Positions 1-9,734 of a DNA stretch of 64,000 bases are shown here, in pieces. Below the pieces are notes generated by a model, which saw only the letters and a list, made by a program, of their open reading frames with translations, was not told the origin of the DNA and made no database searches. The stretch comes from Micrasema longulum. Lineage: Eukaryota > Arthropoda > Insecta > Trichoptera > Brachycentridae. The translations under genes were made by a program, and so were the position numbers. Each line of letters opens with the position of its first letter. Position 1 is the stretch's first letter. The DNA is taken from assembly GCA_022494885.1 (NCBI GenBank), contig JAGVSM010000508.1, positions 62,001 through 126,000 on the forward strand, given 5' to 3'.

Positions 1-545
1 CATAACCCCTACTTCTTATGTATCAACTCTCGCTGCCTCCACCTACCTTGGAATCACTTCTCTACAATACCGCAGAGTGTGTGCGGACTAACTACTGCTT
101 TACAAAATTATGACACGAATAGTTGACTGTGCAAAATTACTTAGTTTAATAACCATACATATGCCAGTCAGGATTTGTAGACGGTATCACCTGTTTCATG
201 TACCAATAAGTAAAACATCGCATGTTAAAAATGCTTTTTTTGTAGGACTTTTTCAGAGTACAATACAAAATTTAAAGACAGACTACACAAACATCACTCT
301 GGCAGATTGAAAATTGACGCTAAAAATGCATTATATAGCTTGGTAGACATTATAATAATAAATATGTACATCTCCCTTCCCTTCCTTATCCTCTTTTCAT
401 TTCTAATCCCGCCCAATTAACAATAACTTACTGTTCTTTAAAAAAATGTATTTTCTTTGATTATTAAAAAATATCAACATGAAAATAAAAATTTGAAATG
501 TTTAAGCTTATATGTATTTATACAACATATAATATATTTTCTTTA
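1..545. other. no recognisable feature
   Basis: AT-rich sequence. The short reading frame at 110-310 has no recognisable motif and looks like chance. No repeat shared with the rest of the window was seen here. Confidence 0.5.
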
Positions 546-621
546 CTAACTTTGTATACTTTGTAGAAATCTGTTATTGGTTCTGAGTTAATACACCATA
601 TCTGTTTGTTTACTATAAATT
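546..621 (+). repeat. interspersed repeat, copy 1 (partner at 20,921)
   Basis: About 76 bases closely match 20,921-20,996, sharing the core TGTTATTGGTTCTGAGTT in the same orientation with scattered substitutions. Both copies run into AAATAAAA-rich sequence. The parent element is not identifiable from two short copies; a LINE or PLE untranslated region is possible. Confidence 0.6.
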
Positions 622-1544
622 TCCCAAAGAAAATAAAACAAGTAAATTATTATTGAAATTCAAAGAATTGATTTCAACCTGAGAAAAGGAAAATAAAGCT
701 TATTTACTGAAATAATAGAGCACAAATTCCTATCCGCTAATTTAGTCAATCGTTCAACATTGCACGGCACCATACAATAACATAGAGCGGATTTCTTAAT
801 AATTATTTTTTTAATTATTTCATTTATCAATTAGCAGCTAAACATACGAAACAATACACCATGAGGCCGACTAATCTCCACTCGATTTATTTTAGCAAAT
901 TTTGAGAGCAGAAACTAAATAAATAAAACAGAAAAAGAAAATAATAAATAAGTCTCCACTCATCCGGAAAGACACAATCAATCGTTTTTAAAATAATAAT
1001 ATACAAGATTTATTATTTTTAACATCTTACCTTACCGCCTACTCATTTTCAAATAATGTTGCTTATTGTTGATATTTTTTTTTTCATTCAATTTTTGTAT
1101 TTCGGGTAAAAAATAAGTATCTTATTTTACCTCTCACCTTTTCGGCTATCTTTATGAAAAAAAAAAATACAATCGGTCGCTCCGTTTAAACGTGAAGATA
1201 ACATAAACAAACACGTTTTCGCATTTATAATATTTGTATAGATTAAAAAAAAAATAGGAATATACATGCTTATAAGACATTTTCAGTTGTCCCTACAACT
1301 AAGTACCATAGAATTATATGCATGAAATGATCGCGTAATGTTGCCAAACCGCGAACAATATATTATTATAACACAAATATAAAATAATTTTGTGTTATAC
1401 CACAAAAAAATATTTTACTGACTGGAAAAAAGCAGGTACTTTCATTAGGCAAACTTAAAAAAAAAAACATTAAATAATCATTTAATAATTAAGTCAAATT
1501 AATTTAGTTTAATATTATACTAAGGTTTATTAATAGAAATCCGG
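622..1544. other. AT-rich sequence, nothing recognised
   Basis: Long A/T runs and no coding signal in any frame. No inverted or tandem structure was noticed. Confidence 0.5.
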
Positions 1545-1765
1545 GTAAGAAACTCAACTACCCTGGCAATACTAACAAAATTTCCGCCTTGTTTTATTTA
1601 ACAATCTAACAAACGGTAAAATAATCGAATTCTTAAGTAATGTTATTCAAGAATTTGCTACTTTCACATGAAATGTGATCCCACCCTATTCCCTTTTAAT
1701 CCCAGAAGTATTTTGACACTAAAAACGATACTACACGGCGTAATTGAATTTAATTCGGAACAAGA
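1545..1765 (+). repeat. family I MITE-like repeat, partial copy
   Basis: Matches the reverse complement of 5,575-5,780 over about 210 bases. Shared blocks include CTACCCTGGCAA, CACATGAAATGTGAT and CACGGCGTAATTGAATT-like sequence. The 24-base terminal inverted repeats that bound the 5.4-5.8 kb copy are not seen here, so this is an internal or truncated copy. Confidence 0.65.
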
Positions 1766-1864
1766 AGAATTTTACTTGATAGAAGCTTTGAAAGAGGAAA
1801 CAATGGTGTCACATAGTAACTAAAATCGCCAAATGTGAATGTAAATAATTTCAAATAATTTAAT

Positions 1865-2135
1865 ATTAACTGTTGTTGATAAATGGCAATAGAGAAATAT
1901 CACACACTACAAATACCAATGGAACACGTGAAATGGATTTATAAAAATTAATTGTATTTTCAAAATCGATATTGATATTGTGGAGAAATGATTTCATATA
2001 TAATTTAAAAAATAAAATAGTTCACAAATATGTCTCCACAAAAGCGCGTTTCTATTTCAACTTAAACAACATAGTCACTAAGTTCAAAATTTGACCGAAT
2101 CGTAATGCAATGAAACATTTTCGTGGGAATAAAAA
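1865..2135 (+). repeat. family H interspersed repeat, copy 1
   Basis: Related to 28,205-28,460 (+) and 56,635-56,950 (-). Shared segments are GAAATATCACA.ACTACAAAT, TAATTGTATTTTCAAAAT and GATATTGTGGAGAAAT, ending in CGTGGGAATA. This copy lacks the GC-rich block (GACGTATTAGGGGCGTGGCC) found in the other two. It abuts the left arm of the PLE. No coding content. Confidence 0.65.
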
Positions 2136-2410
2136 ATAATAAATTAAAAAATATTTTTTATTAATTGATTTGGTGTTTATTTTGTAAAACTCCGTATTTA
2201 AACTTCTAATATTAGAAATCAAACACTGATTTGAGTCTACTGAACACTTTATTTTATTTTTCAAATATAAAAAAGTATAAAAACCATAAATTCGTGCCAA
2301 TTTTTTAGCCTTGTTAGGGTATTTTCAAACGAATGTGAAGATTACATGGATTGAATGTCCTTATATAGTTATAATTCAAGGTACTTAAAGATTTCCAATG
2401 TTTTAAAACA

Positions 2411-2632
2411 ACAAATTACAACAGGGATGGAGAATACCTTAAATAAGGGAATATGGAAGTCAAGGCATTTACAGGGCTTATGACCTGCCTTGACTTCCAT
2501 ATTCCCTTATTTAAGGTATTCTCCATCCCTGTTGTAATTTGTTAATCTTAATGACCCCCGAGGGAGTGAAATCCAGTCTTTTGTCTGCGAACATTTGGAC
2601 AAACTCAAATATTGTTTTAAAACAATATGAAA
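2411..2632. repeat. family E foldback with a perfect 56-bp hairpin
   Basis: Positions 2,411-2,466 are perfectly complementary to 2,487-2,542, separated by 20 bases. The right side continues into family-E sequence (GAGGGAGTGAAATCCAGTC, ATTTGGACAAACTCAAATATTG). Family-E copies elsewhere carry the same GGAAGTCTAGGCATTTACAG segment. The absence of mismatches suggests a recent inversion or ongoing sequence homogenisation. Confidence 0.85.
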
Positions 2633-2654
2633 TAAACGTAGCTCTCAAAACAAA

Positions 2655-3040
2655 TAATAATAACGGAGCTATTTAAAAAAACTCAAAAGATAAGCTAAAT
2701 ATTTTTGAAAACAACGGAATTTACAAACTGGAATGTAACGACTGTAATGCAGTTAACGTGGGGAAAACTGGGCGCTCTTTCTTAACTAGATATTCAGAAC
2801 ACATAAGATCCTTTAAAAATAAAAAAACAAGATTCTCAATTTGCCAATCACTTAATTGAAAATAATCATAAAATTCATATCTCAAATAAACCAATTACAT
2901 TACATGTTAAAAGCAAAGTGCGTAAACTTAATTTACCTGAACAATTGGAAATTGATAAATATCTAAATAACCCTAATTTAAAGATAATAAATGAACAAAC
3001 CAACCTAATATCTTCACCACTATTAAACATATTTAAATAG
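2655..3040 (+). pseudogene. GIY-YIG endonuclease domain of a Penelope-like element
   Basis: The plus-strand translation reads NNGIYKLECNDC (GIY codons at 2,716-2,724), then NVGKTGRSFLTRYSEH, which is the GIY...YIG-K-TGR signature of PLE endonucleases. The first tyrosine, the arginine of TGR-F-R-type context and the helix RYSEH are visible; the second tyrosine of YIG is replaced by asparagine (NVG). After a run of A at about 2,823-2,829 the frame shifts by one and continues through FANHLIENNHKI and LPEQLEIDKYLNN to a stop at 3,038-3,040. Such domains nick DNA for target-primed reverse transcription. The frameshift and the lost YIG tyrosine indicate an inactive remnant. The N-terminal RT region is absent. 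Confidence 0.85.
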
Positions 3041-3543
3041 ACTGTTATTCTTCACTTTGTTCCTTTATGTACACGCTTATATGACGCGTAATTAATAGAT
3101 GAATCATGTTACAATTACATTTATATATTTTGATAAGAAATTCTTAAAAATAGAGATATTGTATAATAATACATTTCTGTTTATATAAATTTCTTCATAA
3201 TATTTCAATCATGTTTTAAATTAAAATGAACAGCAACCTATTATAATATTATTGATATATTTTTGACAAAAATTATCTAAAGTTATAAAACTATAAAGCT
3301 TCATTAATTACATATACATACATGTATGTCAATAAATACTTACTTTGTTATATTTTTTCCGAAATTCAAATATAAATACCTAAACTCTCCATTACCTCTA
3401 CACTTAGCCTTGCCCTTAACCATTGGTTTTTCCCTCAGTTATGATTAATGTAAATGCTATAATTCATAAGATTATTTTTATTTTCTACTAAGTACCTCGA
3501 ATTATATATCTTTATATGGACATTAAATCCATCTACTTTTCCC

Positions 3544-3589
3544 ATTTGTTTGAACATGCCCTAACAAGGCGAAACAATTGTCACGAAAT
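3544..3589 (+). ncRNA. hammerhead-ribozyme-like motif in PLE right arm
   Basis: Helix I: ATTTGT (3,544-3,549) can pair with ACGAAAT (3,583-3,589) with one bulged G. Helix II: GCC (3,558-3,560) pairs with GGC (3,568-3,570) around CTAACAA. It is followed by GAAA (3,571-3,574). Helix III: ACA (3,574-3,576) pairs with TGT (3,579-3,581), leaving a GUC cleavage-type triplet at 3,580-3,582. The conserved CUGANGA box reads TTGAACA, with C3 and G8 changed, and a U separates it from helix II. The fold is type I hammerhead as known from PLE terminal repeats, but the core substitutions predict loss of activity. Confidence 0.6.
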
Positions 3590-3690
3590 TTTGGTTTTTA
3601 TACTTTTTATATTTGTAAAAATAAAATAAAGTGTTCGGTAGACTTAAATCAGTGTTTGATTTTTAATATTATAAGTTTAAATATTATTTA

Positions 3691-4639
3691 TGTTACTAAT
3701 AAATACAAAAAAGACGTTTTTTTACTCGATGGTATTTCATAGACGTTTATTCTTTTTTTGTGATATTTCCCTATTACGTATTTCACAATAAAAATAGTTT
3801 TTTTACCTACTACAAATAACCGTTGTAAGATTGTAAGAGGATACATCTGAGATTTTTGAAGGCGAACGTTACGCTAGGGGTCCATGGAAAAACTGCCCCT
3901 TATTTAAAAACTCAAATATGCGGTATGTTTATTTATATTTGATAATGTAAACAAAAACACCGCTAAGTTAATCCCGGTTTGTGTCTGGCCTGTCACGAAT
4001 TCGGTTTTGCATCAAACCAAAATCCTTAATTCCATAAGGGGATTGCGCCTAAGTCCTAATCGAATCCCCATTATCCTGTAATATTGGGTAAAATTGAATA
4101 CAAACATTCAACAATACGGACTTGAAGCTGGATGGAATAAATTCTATTGTTCGTTCGTCGGATCGGGGACATCGGGGTTCGTTGGATCAAAACCGTAAAC
4201 GTGTTATGAAAATAAAGATAGAAAATAAAACGGTGTGGAACTGACAAAAGGGAGTGCGTTGTTTTGTCCCCTTGACAGTTTTTTGGGATTTATTATTTGC
4301 TAAAGAGATTATTTCTATTGGTGTTTACACGTACGCTTCTGCTTTTTACATTGTCTTGCTGGATGTTGAACACGGACCCTTCGCTTCGTGAGGGTTACCG
4401 TATTTTTTTAAACTTTAGGGTGCTGGTAGGGGGTATTTTAAATTACAATTTTATTTCAATCTTAATCTAAACAAGTTTGAAGTCATTTAATAGTGTCAGC
4501 AGAATCAATTAATTTTTAAAATGTATTTTAATGTTACAACACAGTTTTTTGTGCGATGTTTATTTTAATAAATAAACATAAATAAAAATCATTATATATA
4601 ATAACAAAGCTTTCCCACGCCAAGTTGAAATATACCTTT
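3691..4639. other. no gene recognised
   Basis: Mixed-composition sequence with a somewhat less AT-rich stretch at about 3,840-4,400. No motif, repeat partner or open frame of interest was seen. Confidence 0.45.
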
Positions 4640-5108
4640 TAAAAATATATAAATATAGACCTCCGAATGCGCATTGTACAATGTTACGTTTTCTCAATAC
4701 TTTTTTACGGCGTCGAAACGTGGACACTCACCCAAGGCACTTCAAAAAAGATCGAAACCTTTGAAATATGGTGCTGCAGGATGATATTAAAAATCTCTTG
4801 GGTGGACAGAGTCCGAAACGATAACGTTCTCCGACGGATGGAAAAAGATAAAAAGATACGGAAGACGATGAAGGAAAGAAAACGTGAGTACTTTGGGCAT
4901 GTGATGAGAGGCGAAAAATATAACACTTTACAACTCATTCTACAGGGAAGGGTTAAAGGAAGACGCAGTGCAGCTAGAAGGCATCTCTTGACTAAAGAAC
5001 TTGCTTGACTGGTTCCATTACAGTACTCAGTCCTTGTTCAGGGCAGCTGCCAGCAAAATAAAAATTGCTACGATGATATCCAACCTCCATCGGGGAGAGG
5101 AACAGTAA
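4640..5108 (+). pseudogene. RTE-type LINE, C-terminal end of RT polyprotein
   Basis: The frame at 4,667-5,008 contains VQCYVFSILFYGVETWTL, EIWCCRMILKISWVDRVRN and YFGHVMRG. This is the standard C-terminal block after the RT domain in RTE-type (craniofacial-development-protein-2-like) endonuclease-RT elements (Y-G-E-T-W-T-L; F-E-W-C-R-M-K-I-W-D-R-N; G-H-R). At about 5,003 the frame shifts and continues as DWFHYSTQSLFRAA and MISNLHRGEEQ to a stop at 5,106-5,108, matching the family's usual ending. The catalytic RT motifs lie upstream and are missing, so this is a 5'-truncated, frameshifted insertion. Confidence 0.85.
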
Positions 5109-5132
5109 GAAGAAGATATATATATTTAAATA

Positions 5133-5210
5133 CAGCAGGGCTTCAATAGTCTGAACACCCAAAATGTATATCCTGTTCGGATGTACGAAGCGTTCGGATA
5201 CAGATATTTT
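5133..5210 (+). mobile_element. pogo/Tigger-like terminal repeat
   Basis: A CAG end directly after TA (5,131-5,132) is followed by GGGCTTCAATAGTCTGAACACC and CTGTTCGGAT...GAAGCGTTCGGATA. This resembles the CAG..CTCGATTATTCGAAC ends of pogo-like Tc1/mariner elements and their MITEs in insects. The opposite terminus was not found, so only one end is annotated. Assignment is by resemblance. Confidence 0.4.
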
Positions 5211-5264
5211 GAAAAGCCTTTTCCGAAACAATACAAAGATTTTTGTAAAAAAAAAGGTTTTTTT

Positions 5265-6165
5265 GTGTGAAGCACCAACCTAGTGGTTATTCATTGCAAT
5301 AAAATAAGTACAATATAACTTTGTTTTTAACCCCTTTTTTGCCGATCGGTTTTAAAGCTACACAATCTACTTTATCAAGGTATACTTATCTGACAAATTC
5401 TATCCTATTTTATTTTAACGGTGATTACTAAACATTACATCCATAGAATTAAGAATAGTCCAGAAACTGCATACGCACATCAAATAGAAGGCGACTCAAC
5501 TACTTATAAATTAGTAGGTTTACGTTTTTCCCCATTAGTTTCTTTGTAGACGTCGCTCAGTACGCAACTCCTGATTTGAATTCAACTATGCCGTGTTGTG
5601 TCCTTTTAAAGTGTATCTTAAAGAAACAGGATGGCATCACATTTCATGTGTAATTAACAAACGAATGTTTAAGTAGCAAATGAATTACTTAAAAATTGAA
5701 TTATTTTTCCATCTGTCAGATTGTCGAAGAAACAAAATGGAAATTTCGTTAGTGTTGCCAGGGTAGATTTTTTTTTAACCTACTTTGCTCATTTAATAAA
5801 ACAAATATGATTCTACGCTCCTTCTGGACTATTCTTAATTCTATGCTTACATCGATACAAATGGAGATAATAAGTCAAGCCTTTTTGTCACGTTGTTTTT
5901 TTAAATATTATTTTAAAATAGGATTGAATTCAATACTTAACTTCTTAGATTTTCACGGCCGTTCAGATCCACAATAAGTTTTATGGACGCTGGAATACGA
6001 TCCAAAACATCGGTAAATAGTACGAACGACACAGCATAATAACCCAGAAAAACTTATCGTGCAGTAAAGTATACCTTGATGAAGAAGCTTTATTAGCTTT
6101 GAAAACGAAAAATTAGTGGTTTTAAAAAACGTGGTTTTATTTTTATTTTAGTATGAAAAATGTAT
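5265..6165. mobile_element. family B inverted-arm element (PLE-like), copy 1
   Basis: A left arm (about 5,265-5,425) and a right arm (about 6,035-6,165) are inverted copies, sharing CTTTATCAAGGTATACTT versus AAGTATACCTTGATGAAG and AAAGCTACA versus TTAGCTTTGAAAA. The same arms occur at 48,545-49,075. The right arm has TTGATGA (6,076-6,082), a short stem AAGC/GCTT and GAAA (6,101-6,104), a decayed hammerhead-type layout. No coding sequence lies between the arms apart from an inserted MITE. Confidence 0.65.
5442..5845. mobile_element. MITE with 24-bp terminal inverted repeats, hAT-like
   Basis: Positions 5,442-5,465 (starting CATAGAATTAAGAATAG) are perfectly complementary to 5,822-5,845. The flanks ATTACATC (5,434-5,441) and CTTACATC (5,846-5,853) match at seven of eight bases, consistent with an 8-bp target duplication of hAT type. 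The 404-bp element has no coding capacity, and part of its interior recurs at 1,545-1,765. It sits inside the family-B element, so it inserted later. Confidence 0.7.
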
Positions 6166-6224
6166 TTATCCTAAATGTATTCATTAATAGAAAGCGAGAA
6201 AGTAATTTTAATTCAATTCAATTT

Positions 6225-6800
6225 ATTTATTTTTAAAGAACATGTACATTAAAAACTTAAATTCAAGATGCACATATTATTAAAATAACTAAAAGAGACT
6301 CTTGTCAAAGTAGTAGGGGAATCCGGAAAACCCCTTCGGATACATGGAACAGATCAACATCCTGAGCGATGTTGTTCAGCATAGCGGTAATCCTTTCAAC
6401 AGGCATATACCCGTATGCAGAGACAAACCTTAAGGTGAGGAAAATACATTCTATTGTCTTCACCTTCGGGTTATTCTCTGCATTTGAAATTAGAATGTAC
6501 TTTCCTTACCTTAAGTTTTGTCTCTGCATACGGGTAATAACCATCGGAGTATGAAACAATCAATGCTGACGCTGTCTTAGGTAATTATCAGGAACATACA
6601 AAGCAATGCTCATCATAACCTCAGAATTATCGACCATACCGCGCAACAATCGATAAAAATGTGAAGTCAAATACACATTTCTTCTAGTCTCTAAACTGTT
6701 GTATCCGAGCATACCCTCGAGAAACTCGGCCGGGTCGAACCAAAAATAATACCATATAGATATTATATTCCTTTTCGATTTCGTATATTTTGCCATACGT
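6225..6800 (-). pseudogene. LINE 3' end (jockey-like C-terminus)
   Basis: On the minus strand 6,796-6,560 reads AEFLEGMLGYNSLETRRNVY, LTSHFYRLLRGMVDNSE and IALYVPDNYLRQRQ, the L-x-x-RR-x-x-L-x-F-x-K-L-G-x-D block near the C-terminus of many LINE ORF2 proteins. Further on, 6,410-6,320 reads VERITAMLNNIAQDVDLF, the usual terminal N-R-x-x-x-L-x-N-x-D-F motif. The 3' end carries an A-rich AAATAAATAAATT tail at about 6,225. The segment between is an inverted duplication (6,408-6,537). Confidence 0.75.
6408..6537. repeat. inverted duplication inside a LINE fragment
   Basis: ACCCGTATGCAGAGACAAAC at about 6,408 recurs in inverse orientation ending near 6,537, with arms of about 45 bases that also include CTTAAGGTGAGGAAA versus TTTCCTTACCTTAAG. 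The arms flank about 40 bases. The duplicated sequence belongs to the LINE coding region, so it looks like a local template-switch or repair event. Confidence 0.75.
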
Positions 6801-7740
6801 AATTGAACAGCATTTAAATTTAGTCAATTTACAGCGTTGCCTTGTTGATTCATATATCATCCAATGTTTTTTGTAACTGAAAGTATGTTTTAATCATGCG
6901 AAATATTATATTATTAAAGTATCATGCTATTAATCTCACATTTTAAAAATAATTCCAATAAAGAGCTTTGACGAGTGGTATTTCGTGACATAGAAAACGC
7001 TTTATCCCTTAATCTTCCCACGTAAAAGCATTTTTTCTGGAATCGTAATATCGACTTCATCCGTCCATTCCAAGCAAGTATTCAAGACAGCACATCTCGA
7101 GTATGTGGAAACCTAGCTACTTAATCCGATGGAGCCAATTCTTCTTCTTCTTTTTCTCTGTCATGCTCATTTCTTACTTTTCATACTATGTCTTCATCAG
7201 TTGAAGGCTCTCAACAATGAGAAACTCCAGCTCTACGGGAAATTGTAATTAAAGTTGAAAAAGTTGAAATAAAAATTAGAGCAGTAAATTGCGCGGCAAA
7301 GTTCCTTTAAAATGTACGAAAAACATTAAAAAATATATTTTAAACTTTTATTGTTTCTTGTCAGACTTCTTCCGTTGAATATTTTGTGTATGAAATATTA
7401 TAAAAAATATAAAAGAAAATATTTTACCGAGACACAACATTTACAATTATTATTTGCCTTTGACATAACACACATTCACATGTTAGAAATATTTCATATA
7501 CATTTAATGGATTTAAAAAAAATATTATGTAATATATCTCAAATACGTATTTTGACATTGACGAGCGATAAAATAATTTTAAAATCATGTTTCAGGTGAA
7601 ACTTAATTTGACAATGGATTGAAAATAAGTACAGTTATATTTGTTGTACATTTGTTGATCCGCCGTCATCATAACATTGATCAGTGTTGTAAATTTTTTG
7701 CTAAAATACAACAAAAACACCAACTCGTTATTCAAACATG
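6801..7740. other. no gene recognised
   Basis: AT-rich. The frame at 7,351-7,599 is rich in F, I, L and K codons expected by chance in this composition. No repeat partner was seen. Confidence 0.45.
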
Positions 7741-7745
7741 CGACA

Positions 7746-7962
7746 GGCACCATGGCGCAGTTGGTTAGACGGCCAACTGTGTAACTGGTGTCGCGGGTTC
7801 GATTCCCGTCAGTTGCAAGATAAAAATCCAAGAAAGATTTTTCTCAATTGATCTGGATGTTGTGGTGTATATTTAATTACCTCCTTCCATATTCCCTCTT
7901 TCCTACCTGCTGACAAGCCTCTAAATAGAGGCTTAGCGGGTTATTCCTTTAAAAAAAAACAA
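7746..7962 (+). mobile_element. tRNA-derived SINE (SINE-B type)
   Basis: The head (7,746-7,816) has a tRNA-like A-box region (TGGCGCAGTTGGTTAGAC) and a perfect B box GGTTCGATTCC (7,796-7,806). The ends do not pair as an acceptor stem, so it is not a working tRNA gene. A unique body with the palindrome CCTCTAAATAGAGG follows and ends in a run of A (about 7,950-7,960). A related head on the minus strand lies at 29,124-29,203. RNA polymerase III would be the expected transcriber. Confidence 0.75.
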
Positions 7963-8696
7963 CGCCGTGCGTTTTACAAGAAATAATTTTGACAGATGAA
8001 GTTGCGATGTCGCATCCGATTGTCAATGTCGAGTGCTTTGGGGCACTCGAGATAAAGTCGATTGGTTTCCAATCGACTACATTTGTATGGGTGGTTCAAT
8101 AATGCGGTCACTCGTCAAATTACGGAAGTCGCATACGCTTCTAAAGACGAACGAGTCCAGCATAAGGCCCCTGTATTCTTTTTCAGGCCGAACACAAATA
8201 ATTCCACGTATTAAATATAATTGTACTTTTTTTAGGTTAAAACCAAATTTTAATGGAATATTAACCTTTACAAATCCTTAAAACGTTTTTAATCCTGTCT
8301 AGAATTCCACTAAATGTCGTACAATTAATTAGAACCATGTCTAAAACCCTTTTCTGGATTTCACATAATACTTTGGGACATTTATTTTTTACGCCATGCC
8401 AGGCAGAATTCAACTATTATTTTTTGCCGAGTCTAGTTTTAAAATTGAAACCCCGACAAAGTTAGCGAGATTAAAAACTTAGACATTTGAATAAGATATT
8501 ACCAGTATTTGAAAAAGAAATATCATGTCAAAACAAAATTACGAAAATCTTTCATACGAATTCCTGTAAGATCATTGTACATAGCATAAATCTTTTATGA
8601 CAATGTTTTCTATTTGTCATAAAAAACACATATTTATAAATACGTAACATTTTTGTGGTTGGAACAGAAGTACTTAAAAAAAAGTATATTTATTGT

Positions 8697-8970
8697 CGGC
8701 CTCGTGATGTAATGGTCAGCGCGTTTGCCTACCATGCGAGAGGTCTCGGGTTCGATTCTCAACATGATTGATATGAAATATTTATTTTAAATGGTGTTTT
8801 CACAGTATAATATTTCATAGTTCCGAGATTAGTACCTGAAGGGTAAGACTCATCATCTTACCTCCATGAAACAAAAAAAATATGATCAAGATAAGCTGCG
8901 ATTGGCTTACCATGCAGTTACCTATGCACCATAAGTTACGGAAAGGGGATGATGATGATGATGATGATAT
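8697..8970 (+). mobile_element. tRNA-derived SINE with (GAT)n tail
   Basis: The head (8,697-8,772) reads GCCTCGTGATGTAATGGTCA, with CCTACCATGCGAGAGG and a B box GGTTCGATTC. A body of about 175 bases follows, containing CCTGAAGGGTAAGACTCATC, and ends in seven GAT repeats (8,948-8,968). Similar heads occur at 28,049 (+) and 52,127-52,202 (-). The poor acceptor stem argues against a functional tRNA. Confidence 0.7.
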
Positions 8971-9730
8971 CAATAATTTGAATCACAACAGAGATGAAGA
9001 ACATTTTAGAAAAGGAAATATGAAAGTCTGGGCAACGCCTGAAAACAATTTTCACAATATTTTGTGAAATAATCCCCCAGATGATCTTAATGACTCAATG
9101 AAATTATAAAATATATTCGTACATATATATGTTTAGGCATAAGACGTTGGATAAGGAGTTGAGAATTCTCCCTAGGTTTAGTGGTCTGTGGAAGAGGGAT
9201 GTTCTAATTCATTTCATTCGTGTTTTCTTTATAAATATGTATATGTAGGACATAGGCACAGACATTATGCTATCACTCGACCCTTTTCTGTTCCTTACTT
9301 AACACGTTAAGGGTCAGTTGCACCAAAAAAGGTTTAATAAGTTCAAAGTTTTATCAAAATGGGCAAAATTGTTGATTATAAAAACCCGCTTGGCTTAAAT
9401 GTACATTTTATGTGATGTTTTATATCTCGTGTGGTCAGTTAAAGAAGTAATGCGTATTTTAATTTCTATTTTAAATTCAAACTTTTTAAATGTTATTATT
9501 TAATACACAGTTTTACTTACAATTATATATATTTTTAATGTTCCGACTTGCAAGAAAATTCCACGTTTAGTCGGGATTCTTCTAAACTAAAACAAATACT
9601 TATTTCATTTAAATTATTTATTGACAATTCTTGATAGAATTCCATTGTAATGATGTAATAACTTATATTTACATATAAGTTATTAATTTAAAAAATACTT
9701 GGTACACTTCCACTTATTTATTTTGATTAA
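8971..9730. other. no gene recognised
   Basis: AT-rich. The only structure noticed is a small palindrome around 9,660-9,682 (AACTTATATTTACATATAAG). No coding evidence. Confidence 0.45.
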
Positions 9731-9734
9731 TTAG

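Larger units (their letters stand above)
2160..3690 (+). mobile_element. Penelope-like element with inverted terminal arms
   Basis: A left arm (about 2,165-2,400) and a right arm (about 3,470-3,690) are imperfect inverted copies of each other. They share AGTGTTTGATTTCTAATATT-like, TATAAAAACCATAAATT-like and CCCTAACAAGGC sequence. They enclose a GIY-YIG endonuclease remnant in plus orientation. Inverted pseudo-LTR arms plus a C-terminal GIY-YIG domain are typical of Penelope-like retroelements. The reverse transcriptase is gone and a family-E foldback lies between the left arm and the endonuclease, so the copy is a 5'-truncated, rearranged relic. Confidence 0.8.

Noticed and set aside
7746..7816. 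Functional tRNA gene
   Set aside because: A and B boxes are good, but the two ends do not form an acceptor stem and a SINE-like body with an A tail follows. The same applies to the heads at 8,697, 29,124, 39,186 and 52,127.
9660..9682. Regulatory palindrome AACTTATATTTACATATAAG
   Set aside because: Short AT-only palindromes are expected by chance in this composition, and nothing adjacent supports a role.
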